Shown: positions 1 through 6,483 of the stretch, in pieces
Layout: each line of letters starts with the position of its first letter
How positions within the stretch are numbered: position 1 is the first letter of the stretch
Source of the DNA: a bacterium
GTDB taxonomy: Bacteria > Bdellovibrionota_C > UBA2361 > OMII01
Assembly: GCA_017853915.1 (NCBI GenBank)
Contig: JAFMIS010000052.1
Coordinates: 1 to 10,433 of the forward strand
Direction of reading: 5' to 3'
DNA: 10,433 bases
Notes under the pieces: model-generated
What the model was told of the DNA's origin: nothing
Database searches by the model: none
The model's input: only the letters and a program-made list of their open reading frames with translations
Translations under genes and position numbers: made by a program

Positions 1-145
1 AAAGTTTTTGGATTTCGTAAGACAGATGAGATTTTGGATAGATGTGGGTACTAGTGAGCTCAGGCTCCCCCCTCTCGACCCAAATCCTGATCTACCACCA
101 TGCCACACTACTGTGTAAGGTACTGGCGTGAGACATAGGAGGGAG
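1..145. other. Left-edge stretch with no supportable gene
   Basis: No complete gene is visible here. On the plus strand two frames are open from the window edge. Frame 1 stops at the double stop TAG-TGA (52-57), and frame 2 stays open to TAA at 116-118. Either could be the tail of an upstream gene, but neither peptide is recognisable. Minus-strand frames starting at the few CAT positions close within about 20 codons. I see no convincing -35/-10 pair and no hairpin with a T-tract. The only clear signal is the purine-rich AGGAGGG at 137-143, described with the short frame at 146. Confidence 0.4.
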
Positions 146-187
146 ATGTCCCATATCGTGGCACCTTTGAATCGAATCTATCCGTAG
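146..187 (+). other. 13-codon frame with strong ribosome-binding site, likely the displaced N-terminus of the GT2 gene
   Basis: ATG at 146 follows AGGAGGG (137-143). Its first four bases, AGGA, sit 5 nt from the ATG, so it is usable though tight. The frame encodes MSHIVAPLNRIYP and ends at TAG 185-187, two bases before the ATG of the glycosyltransferase gene at 190, which has no Shine-Dalgarno match of its own. If the frame moved by -1 near 184, the product would read NRIYP-VD-MHKLLAAEV. From memory this resembles the start of methyltransferase/GT2 fusion proteins, where an N-x-Y-Y/P and LLA helix precedes the SAM motif. So this is either the true gene start separated by a one-base deletion (real or a sequencing error), or a leader peptide that couples translation to the next ATG. 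I favour the first reading. Confidence 0.5.
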
Positions 188-189
188 AT

Positions 190-1482
190 ATGCATAAGCT
201 TCTGGCTGCCGAGGTGGCGGCAATCACCAGCTACTTTCGGCGCGTGGTCATGATGACCGCCGGCGGCACTCCGGAGTATCCGGATCTAGCTGAGGGAGAG
301 ACGATCTCAGTCCCGTCATCACCCGCTCTTCTTCAAGAGCTCTCAAACTCTCCTGAGCTGACTGCTGTTGTGCTGAATGGCGTCTTGAACTGCGAGCTCG
401 ATATTGAGGCGCTGCTTCACGGAATCCACAATAGAATAGGTCGACGAGGCAGAGTAATCGCGGTGATGTATTCCCCATACCTGCGCTGGATCCTCCGCTT
501 CGTAACCACAGATAGGATATTCTCAAAAAAGGAACCGTACACCTTCATCACAGCGACCGATCTACGAAACGTGGCGCGCCTGGCGGGCTTTGAGGTTACC
601 CGGGTACGCACCCCAGTAGTGATTCCCTGGCGAATGTTTGGTTTAGGCACCATTCTCAATAGACTCTTCGCGGCCATTCCATTTGTGCGACGCCTCAGCC
701 TGGCCTGGGTGGTTGTGCTACGCCCTATAAAAGCTGAAACTACCAGCCCCTCCCTCTCAATCATCATCCCTGCCCGCAATGAGCGTGGGAACATCGAGAA
801 CGCGCTCACTCGGCTTCCCGATTTTGGGGGCTCCGTTGAAGTTCTGTTTGTCGAAGGGCACTCGACCGATGGGACCTGGGATGAGATTCAACGCGTAGCA
901 TCCCTATACGGTTCCAAATACTCGATTGTATGCCTGCGGCAACGAGGAGTGGGAAAATGCGACGCGGTTCGCCTAGGGGCCTCTCAAGCGAGCGGCGATC
1001 TCATCGCAATCCTCGATGCCGACCTGACTATGCCCCCCGAAATGCTCATCAGATTTTACGATGCCTGGAGGCTCGGCTACGCTGATTTCATAAATGGGAA
1101 CCGCTTGATGTATCCTATGGAACACGGCGCGATGAGATTTTTAAACCGCTTGGGCAACGTTTTTTTTGCCAAAGCTCTCAGCTATGTTCTCGACACACGA
1201 ATCGGCGACTCACTGTGCGGCACTAAACTATTTTCGCGCGACGACTATTACCGCTTTGTCACGTGGCGACAGAGGTTCGGCGACTTTGATCCATTTGGAG
1301 ATTTCGAGCTACTCTTTCCAGCATGCTCTTTGGGTCTGGGGGTAGTTGATATTCCGATTCAATACCGGGATAGAATGTATGGCAGCACTAAAATTCACCG
1401 CTTCTATCACGGCTTACTGCTGCTTCGGATGACCATCTTTGGGTTTTTCCGATTGCGATGCGGCCATTCCCCTCGGCCGTAG
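190..1482 (+). CDS. GT2 glycosyltransferase (DPM1/Alg5-like) with a degenerate N-terminal methyltransferase-like domain
   Basis: The predicted protein has 430 residues. Residues 188 to about 400 form a GT-A family 2 domain. It opens with SIIIPARNE (190-198), followed by VEGHSTDGT (221-229), a G-x-GKCDAVR nucleotide-site helix (253-261), and the metal-binding DAD at 276-278 in ILDADLTMPPE. LCGTKLFSR and the acidic GDFDPFGDFELL stretch (364-375) follow. These motifs match enzymes that transfer sugar from a nucleotide donor to a polyprenyl phosphate or similar lipid at the inner membrane; the substrate is unknown. A hydrophobic C-terminal patch (409-420) could touch the membrane. Residues 1-180 resemble the second half of a class I methyltransferase (DLRNVARLAGFEV at 124-136), but the glycine-rich SAM motif is not intact. 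No Shine-Dalgarno lies before this ATG, and the N-terminus probably extends into the frame at 146. It converges on the GT-C gene with a 42-bp gap. Confidence 0.85.
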   Translation: MHKLLAAEVAAITSYFRRVVMMTAGGTPEYPDLAEGETISVPSSPALLQELSNSPELTAVVLNGVLNCELDIEALLHGIHNRIGRRGRVIAVMYSPYLRWILRFVTTDRIFSKKEPYTFITATDLRNVARLAGFEVTRVRTPVVIPWRMFGLGTILNRLFAAIPFVRRLSLAWVVVLRPIKAETTSPSLSIIIPARNERGNIENALTRLPDFGGSVEVLFVEGHSTDGTWDEIQRVASLYGSKYSIVCLRQRGVGKCDAVRLGASQASGDLIAILDADLTMPPEMLIRFYDAWRLGYADFINGNRLMYPMEHGAMRFLNRLGNVFFAKALSYVLDTRIGDSLCGTKLFSRDDYYRFVTWRQRFGDFDPFGDFELLFPACSLGLGVVDIPIQYRDRMYGSTKIHRFYHGLLLLRMTIFGFFRLRCGHSPRP

Positions 1483-1524
1483 AGAGACCTCGCTTATTTC
1501 ATGTCGCGATGACCCGACCTCCGG

Positions 1525-2934
1525 CTACCCCGAAACGAGAAGAGAGATTTTCAAGAGAAAAATAGCCAGCGCTACGAGTGTCAACACTGTTGCTCCCAGA
1601 TACCGAAGCATCCAAAGGCCAGCACCTCTCTTGGACCTTCGCCACGAGCCTTGCAATGGTAGGAAAACGAGAGCAATCCAGGCAATGATCGATGGCTGCA
1701 CAAAACGATAATTTGCGCACACGATCCAATGCCTCAATAAAGTAAACACCAACAAGCTACCTACCGCGATACTAACTAGCATGAGCAATATGAGTGCCTG
1801 TGAATGCTCCTGAACAGCATTCCCATTTCCGCCACGATGCCCGGCTAGATCTTCACTCGAAGCTGCACTGGCACAAGCCCTGACACAGCGGGACCGGAGC
1901 CACCGTATCACAGCGGGAACTAGAGAGATGAGGTAGATCGCTATGGTTACGAGTTGAAAAACTATTCCTGCGATCAATACTTGAGCAACCCCCCTGTGCT
2001 GGCTGAAGAACGGATATTCGGTAAAAACTGCCGTTCTGAGCGCAAATTCCATCACAGAGCTCCCAATAAATGGCGGCTGACTGAATGGGGTTTCAATCAG
2101 ACGATACGGTCGAAGAGCCAAGAGATCAAAAAATGAAAACACATCAGTTCGCACGCCTCCAAGATAGAAGGGCGATATCGGAGTTCCCAAGAATTTGGCA
2201 GAGATAAAGCGTGAAGCATTGATACTCACACCGATACAAAACAGCCCCACCAAGGCACATATCGTCCTGCGCGATATGAACCTCCCATGGCACAAGCTCC
2301 GATAATTAATTATCAGCCAGCAGCCCGTGGCTACAGCCGCGATACTAACAGGCACTAGAGCGGAGCTTTTAAAGGCCAGCCCTACAAACGAGATGGCAAG
2401 GGCCCGCAGACAGTCATTGAATCGATCGCTTAAAAAAGCGCGCATGACATAATATTGGGTCGCCGCGTAGATCGGATAGATCGCCGCGTCGGAGTTTACA
2501 CGAGTCGCCAACTCAAGATTCGAGGGCCAGGCGATAAGCAATACAGAGCTCGCAACAAGAGCCCACCCGGAGAGAAACAATCGCAAACTCAGAAAGCCGA
2601 AGTAGATATAAATAAGGTACAAAATCGCGGATATTAGTCGCGCGCCCTTTACAGCACTCCAGCCAAGGGCTTCCCCAATTTTTGCCGCAACACCGGCAAT
2701 GTAGTAGTACGTCGGTGGATGCCACGACTCGTGATTAGTATATGCGAACGGATCAAAAGGGTTGTTTTGAAGATGCTGGAGATATGCCTTATGACCAGAG
2801 AAGTCGTTCCCCATGGCATCCGGGCGGATATGTAGCATCCATAGGAAAGACAGCGCCGCGATGACAAAAAGGAATCGTTGGATCTTCAAATCTCTCTGGT
2901 GCTTCGCCAATAAAGCTTCCGGTTCGCCGACCAT
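1525..2934 (-). CDS. Polytopic GT-C membrane glycosyltransferase (GT39/PMT-like)
   Basis: This 469-residue protein has many hydrophobic segments, the first at about 20-36 and the last near 445-467, as expected for an inner-membrane GT-C enzyme. The first periplasmic loop carries the hallmark acidic site GNDFSGH (42-48; D44 is the likely catalytic base), then ESWHPPTYYYIAG (69-81), the HPP-YY signature of the GT39/ArnT-like superfamily. A later ATRVNSDA (143-150) and FKSSALVPV (188-196) also fit. Such enzymes use a polyprenyl-phosphate sugar donor and glycosylate protein, lipid or glycan on the periplasmic side; the acceptor here cannot be told. A polar loop around 340-380 is the least typical part. 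The ATG has no obvious Shine-Dalgarno, so a TTG a few codons inside is possible. It follows motE on the same strand after 87 bp, so read-through from the flagellar operon is conceivable. Confidence 0.82.
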   Translation of the reverse strand: MVGEPEALLAKHQRDLKIQRFLFVIAALSFLWMLHIRPDAMGNDFSGHKAYLQHLQNNPFDPFAYTNHESWHPPTYYYIAGVAAKIGEALGWSAVKGARLISAILYLIYIYFGFLSLRLFLSGWALVASSVLLIAWPSNLELATRVNSDAAIYPIYAATQYYVMRAFLSDRFNDCLRALAISFVGLAFKSSALVPVSIAAVATGCWLIINYRSLCHGRFISRRTICALVGLFCIGVSINASRFISAKFLGTPISPFYLGGVRTDVFSFFDLLALRPYRLIETPFSQPPFIGSSVMEFALRTAVFTEYPFFSQHRGVAQVLIAGIVFQLVTIAIYLISLVPAVIRWLRSRCVRACASAASSEDLAGHRGGNGNAVQEHSQALILLMLVSIAVGSLLVFTLLRHWIVCANYRFVQPSIIAWIALVFLPLQGSWRRSKRGAGLWMLRYLGATVLTLVALAIFLLKISLLVSG

Positions 2935-3021
2935 ATTGGTGTAACGTATCTCGTGAAGCCGCGATCAGCTAGGGCATTTCAGCTGGGCCGGCAGTTGGCA
3001 CACGCGGTAGTTTTGAGTAGC

Positions 3022-3840
3022 TCAGCCCTTACGCTGACTCAACAGGTTTGTAAGCTCCAAAGCCCTCTGCGGATTCATCAAGGCTAGGATCTGCCCAATC
3101 CTCTTCTCGGGCATACGCTCGATGAGAGATAAAGAGACTTGTATATCAAGCTGCTCTAGGAGATGCGCGGCCTCGGGTGGGTTCATCGATCCATACACAT
3201 TCGCTAACTGCTCCAGCTGCGTACTGCGCTGCTTATCACCCTTCTCTCGCTCTATCTTAAGTTTCTCAGAGAGCTCTTTTAGTTCGGTGAGGCGTACTGC
3301 CAATTCACGCTCACGAGCGATAAAATCACTCTCGCGCTGCTCCAGGCGAGTATTACGATCCTCAAGTTCGACTCGACGATTATCCAATCCAGTAAGGATC
3401 TTGACCTCCTCCTTACTCCATTGCGGCCCACTCGGCGCACGCACAATAACCGCGTTGGCCTCCTCAACGTGACCTACACCACTTGCCTCAAGAGCTGAGA
3501 GAGCGACTTTGGAGACGCAGAAAAAAGCGACTACACAGAGCGCGCCAATATTACCGTTGATGCCCCTCCTTGAGAATCGAGAACGCGCAGACCTCTGCGC
3601 ACCGGGAGGAGTCTTTGTGTGCGGCGCTGTTGGCTTCGCGTAGGCGTTCTTTGCAGCTGCTTTTGCCTCAGCCTGTGATGCGACTTTTGTCGCCGTTTGC
3701 GTCGAAGCCGGACGCGCGCTCTGCGCAGCCTGTTTAGAACGATTAGCTAACATCTGGTTCATGGCTTTCTGCAGATCATCATACAACTCGTTAGCTTGCT
3801 CTTTGGTCAACTTCCTTTCTGACATACCCGCTGTCCTCAT
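3022..3840 (-). CDS. motE: MotE-like flagellar stator chaperone / MgtE-N-like protein
   Basis: This 272-residue protein has a long basic, Ala/Lys/Thr-rich N-terminal tail (1-95), one transmembrane segment (about 96-117, IGALCVVAFFCVS core), a charged heptad-rich coiled coil (about 143-214) and a C-terminal MgtE_N-like helical domain. The last includes YGSMNPPEAAHLLEQL (216-231) and RIGQILALMNPQRA (247-260). That order, cytoplasmic tail, one membrane anchor, periplasmic coiled coil and YxxM-xPxxAA box, matches MotE, which supports the flagellar stator in several Gram-negatives. The stop codon of fliJ directly abuts ATG 3840 (TAA-ATG). A second ATG five codons later (3825, reading MSERKLTKEQ) has a better site, GAGGA with an 8-nt spacer, and may be the real start. 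It is the last flagellar gene of the operon. The tail of about 95 residues is long for a MotE. Confidence 0.8.
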   Translation of the reverse strand: MRTAGMSERKLTKEQANELYDDLQKAMNQMLANRSKQAAQSARPASTQTATKVASQAEAKAAAKNAYAKPTAPHTKTPPGAQRSARSRFSRRGINGNIGALCVVAFFCVSKVALSALEASGVGHVEEANAVIVRAPSGPQWSKEEVKILTGLDNRRVELEDRNTRLEQRESDFIARERELAVRLTELKELSEKLKIEREKGDKQRSTQLEQLANVYGSMNPPEAAHLLEQLDIQVSLSLIERMPEKRIGQILALMNPQRALELTNLLSQRKG

Positions 3841-4272
3841 TTACTCCGCTCTCGTAGCGCGCTGTATTGCGAATTCATCCAGCATGCTACTTTCTTCTCG
3901 CTGCGCCCGTTCCTTGTGTTCGAGCAACTTTCTCTCTCGCAGCATTTCAAGCGCCTTTGCCTCACGGCTCGCCTCAACATACCGCTCGTGCGCTGCTTCC
4001 GCGTCTTTAATGGCCTGAACGACAACCTCTCGCTGCTGAGAGATGGCTCTTTCAAGACGCTCGGCATAGGCACCGCTCAACATGAAATGACTTGCAGGAT
4101 ATGTGCCACCCTCGGCAATCCCATTACTATGGTATTCGGCCTCTAACCCCCTCAAAACATTGATGGCATGATCACGTTCGTGATTGAGACGGACAACTTC
4201 TTGACGCGCCTTGTCACGAATCTGAACTCGAAGATCAAGGATTCTCTGCAACCGGAAACGGAAGGGTTTCAT
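3841..4272 (-). CDS. fliJ: Flagellar export protein FliJ
   Basis: At 143 residues, this protein is almost entirely charged coiled coil. It opens with the typical FliJ start MKPFRFRLQRILDLR (1-15) and continues as two long antiparallel helices with many Glu/Arg/Gln residues (about 17-60 and 70-140). FliJ sits in the centre of the FliI hexamer like the gamma stalk of F1-ATPase, binds FlhA and turns ATP hydrolysis into export-gate activation. The identity is supported by length, the N-terminal pattern and position just after fliI. The start is ATG with CAGGGA about 7 nt upstream, lying within the 3' end of fliI. There are 3 bp between the fliI stop and this ATG, and the fliJ stop touches the next ATG, so translational coupling on both sides is likely. 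Confidence 0.9.
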   Translation of the reverse strand: MKPFRFRLQRILDLRVQIRDKARQEVVRLNHERDHAINVLRGLEAEYHSNGIAEGGTYPASHFMLSGAYAERLERAISQQREVVVQAIKDAEAAHERYVEASREAKALEMLRERKLLEHKERAQREESSMLDEFAIQRATRAE

Positions 4273-4275
4273 GGA

Positions 4276-5589
4276 TTATCCCTGTAGTATCTGTCCCATC
4301 GAGAGCCAACTTCTTTCAAGAGACATGGGCTGGTCGACAGCTTGCCGAAGAAAAGTATTTACAGCTTCTATTCGCTTTACGGCTTGGTCGACGCGAGCGT
4401 TTTGGCCCTGCTTATAGGCACCAATCATGATCAAATCCTCCGCGTCTTGGTAGGCCGCAAGGGTCTCTCGGATCTCTGATGCCATAGCTGTCACATTTGG
4501 GTCCACAATGTCGGTCATAGAACGAGAGATGCTTTGAAGCACATCAATCGCGGGAAAGTGTCCCCGGCTCGCGAGGCGCCGACTGAGAACGATGTGACCA
4601 TCAAGAATTCCTCGCACAGCGTCAGCAACCGGCTCATTCATATCGTCGCCCTCCACCAGGACTGTGTAGAGCCCAGTGATACTCCCACTTCCCTCCCCTG
4701 TACCCGCGCGCTCCAGCAGCTTTGGAAGCATGGCAAAAACCGATGGCGTGTAACCACGAGTCGCAGGAGGCTCCCCTGCTGCTAGCCCCACTTCACGCTG
4801 TGCCATCGCGAGTCGAGTGACAGAGTCTACCATCAGTGTGACTTTATGCCCCTCATCGCGGAAGAACTCAGCAATCGCTGTTGCCACAAACGCGGCGCGA
4901 ATTCGGAGTAGCGCAGACTGATCTCCTGTCGCTACAACTACAACCGAACGAGCAAGCCCTTCAGGCCCTAAATCACGCTCAATGAATTCCCTCACCTCTC
5001 GGCCTCGTTCTCCAACGAGGGCGATGACATTCACGTCGCTTTTCGACGTCCGGGCCATCATTCCAAGCAGAGTAGATTTCCCCACTCCTGACCCCGCCAT
5101 AATTCCGAGGCGTTGTCCCTGCCCGATAGTTAAAAGACCGTTGATCGCTCGAACCCCAAGGTCAAGTGGCTGCGATATCCGAGTTCGCGTCACAGGGTTG
5201 GGCGGGCTGCGATACAAAGGAACAACTTGCGACATAATCGGTAATGGTTTGCCATCGAGGGGATTCCCCAACGCGTCGATAACTCGACCCCGCAAAAGAT
5301 CCGACACCGCAACTTCGGCAGTGCCCTCCGATGCGGTGATCACCGCGCCCGGAGCAATACCCTGAATGTGCTCAAAGGGCATGATCAAGATTTTATCACT
5401 GCGAAATCCAACCACCTGGGCGGGGATCTCACCAGAGATAGAACGAATGAGCACGTGCGATCCAACCGGCAACCGAGGACCCGTGCCCTCTACAATTAAC
5501 CCACGCACTTCACTCACAACTCCACGAAGTTGCCCTACCGGCTCTTGAGATACGGCGTGGCGGGCATGTTCAAAAATCGACGAGATCAC
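4276..5589 (-). CDS. fliI: Flagellum-specific export ATPase FliI
   Basis: FliI is a soluble hexameric ATPase, related to F1 beta, that powers flagellar type III export with FliH and FliJ. Numbering from the GTG start, the N-terminal beta-barrel covers about 10-85. The nucleotide domain holds Walker A AGSGVGKST (165-173), catalytic glutamates in GERGREV (194-200), Walker B VTLMVD (250-255) and the conserved PATRGYTPSVF segment (275-285). The C-terminal helical domain follows, ending in SLERSWLSMGQIL. I chose GTG 5589, giving 437 residues. It overlaps the fliH stop as GTGA, has GAAGGGG 8 nt upstream, and leaves an N-terminus of usual length. The longer frame starts at TTG 5631, has no ribosome-binding site and would overlap fliH by 46 bp. 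All key residues are present, so the enzyme should be active. Confidence 0.95.
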   Translation of the reverse strand: MISSIFEHARHAVSQEPVGQLRGVVSEVRGLIVEGTGPRLPVGSHVLIRSISGEIPAQVVGFRSDKILIMPFEHIQGIAPGAVITASEGTAEVAVSDLLRGRVIDALGNPLDGKPLPIMSQVVPLYRSPPNPVTRTRISQPLDLGVRAINGLLTIGQGQRLGIMAGSGVGKSTLLGMMARTSKSDVNVIALVGERGREVREFIERDLGPEGLARSVVVVATGDQSALLRIRAAFVATAIAEFFRDEGHKVTLMVDSVTRLAMAQREVGLAAGEPPATRGYTPSVFAMLPKLLERAGTGEGSGSITGLYTVLVEGDDMNEPVADAVRGILDGHIVLSRRLASRGHFPAIDVLQSISRSMTDIVDPNVTAMASEIRETLAAYQDAEDLIMIGAYKQGQNARVDQAVKRIEAVNTFLRQAVDQPMSLERSWLSMGQILQG

Positions 5590-6470
5590 AGCTTCGGCCC
5601 CTTCAAGACTCTGTCCCGAATTCGGGCCCAACTTTTTTCAAGGTCAAAATCAACCTCACCCGCATTTGTAGTAACAATACAACCCGAGCGAATCGAATCA
5701 TCGCTCTGAATCGGCCACTTTTCAGTCGCGCCCTCTGAAAGCCTCCGTGTAGCTAGGAACTCATAGTCCTGCGGGCTCACACGCACACTGACAACTTCTG
5801 CTCCGCCAGCCGCCCTCAAGGCTTGAGCAAGAATCTCCTCAATGTAACTTCGGTCTACTTCGACCACTTTCTCAAGTAATTTCTGCGCAACTTGAAGAGC
5901 GAGATCCACAGCTTGTTGCTCGTAGTCGCGCCGGGCCTCGACAATTTGCGTTCGCATATCATCACAGAGTTCGTCAAAACGCGCGGAAAGTTGGTTCTTG
6001 AGATCAGCGATCTCCGCCTTGATAGAGTCCGCCCCCTGCGCAAAGGCCTCCTCGCGAGCTTGTGTCAACTCAGCCGCGCGCGCCTCAGCGTCTTGAAGCA
6101 TTCTCGCGGAGACACGCTTCTCTACCTCTTCCTCGATCCGTGCCGCGACTGAAACTCCGCCATCCCCAACCCCGACGAGAGCCTCATCTCGATAATCCAC
6201 AGACATGGCGACATCGTACAGTTCGTTCTCTTGGAGATCCTGCTCAACGATAACAGTCGCATGAGAAATCCCCGGGGCGGACGGCTCGAACACTTCAAAG
6301 AGCGCATCAACCGCGAACTCCCCCTGCTTCACGAGTTCGAACGCAAGTGGAGCAAAGGTCGCCTCAAGAACCTGAGACTCAACAATCGGCCACGTTATTT
6401 CCTGGTACCCGGAGGACTTGAACGTCTTGACTGTGACTTTGTCCTCGACTGATCTATCTTGCGCGTCCAC
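5586..6470 (-). CDS. fliH: Flagellar export regulator FliH
   Basis: The product is a 294-residue acidic protein. FliH dimerises through a coiled coil, holds FliI inactive in the cytoplasm and docks it to the C ring and export gate. Here a helical, Glu/Ala/Arg-rich coiled coil spans about 108-205. A C-terminal FliH/V-ATPase E-subunit-like domain follows, with VVSVRVSPQDYEFL (226-239) and SGCIVTTNAGEVDFDL (262-277), both typical. The first 105 residues are unlike the short E. coli N-terminus and I do not recognise a domain there. W27 could correspond to the FliN-contacting tryptophans of other FliH proteins, but this is a guess. The start is GTG 6470 with GGGAG 5 nt upstream, 13 bp after the fliF stop. 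The stop overlaps the fliI GTG. The usual fliG gene is absent between fliF and this gene. Confidence 0.9.
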   Translation of the reverse strand: MDAQDRSVEDKVTVKTFKSSGYQEITWPIVESQVLEATFAPLAFELVKQGEFAVDALFEVFEPSAPGISHATVIVEQDLQENELYDVAMSVDYRDEALVGVGDGGVSVAARIEEEVEKRVSARMLQDAEARAAELTQAREEAFAQGADSIKAEIADLKNQLSARFDELCDDMRTQIVEARRDYEQQAVDLALQVAQKLLEKVVEVDRSYIEEILAQALRAAGGAEVVSVRVSPQDYEFLATRRLSEGATEKWPIQSDDSIRSGCIVTTNAGEVDFDLEKSWARIRDRVLKGPKL

Positions 6471-6483
6471 GATCGCTCCCTAT

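Noticed and set aside
417..809. Minus-strand 130-codon frame opposite the GT2 gene
   Set aside because: Its Arg-rich, low-information sequence is the complement of a convincing methyltransferase/GT2 coding frame.
1483..1524. Possible bidirectional terminator between the convergent glycosyltransferase genes
   Set aside because: No stem-loop with a T-tract is present in the 42-bp gap; only a short TCGCGA palindrome.
2995..3010. TTGGCAC on the plus strand resembling a sigma54 -24 box
   Set aside because: No TTGC at the -12 position, and it would point into the antisense of motE.
4982..5365. Plus-strand 127-codon open frame opposite fliI
   Set aside because: It lies fully antisense to a strongly conserved ATPase gene, and its Arg/Pro/Thr-rich product looks like a shadow translation with no family resemblance.
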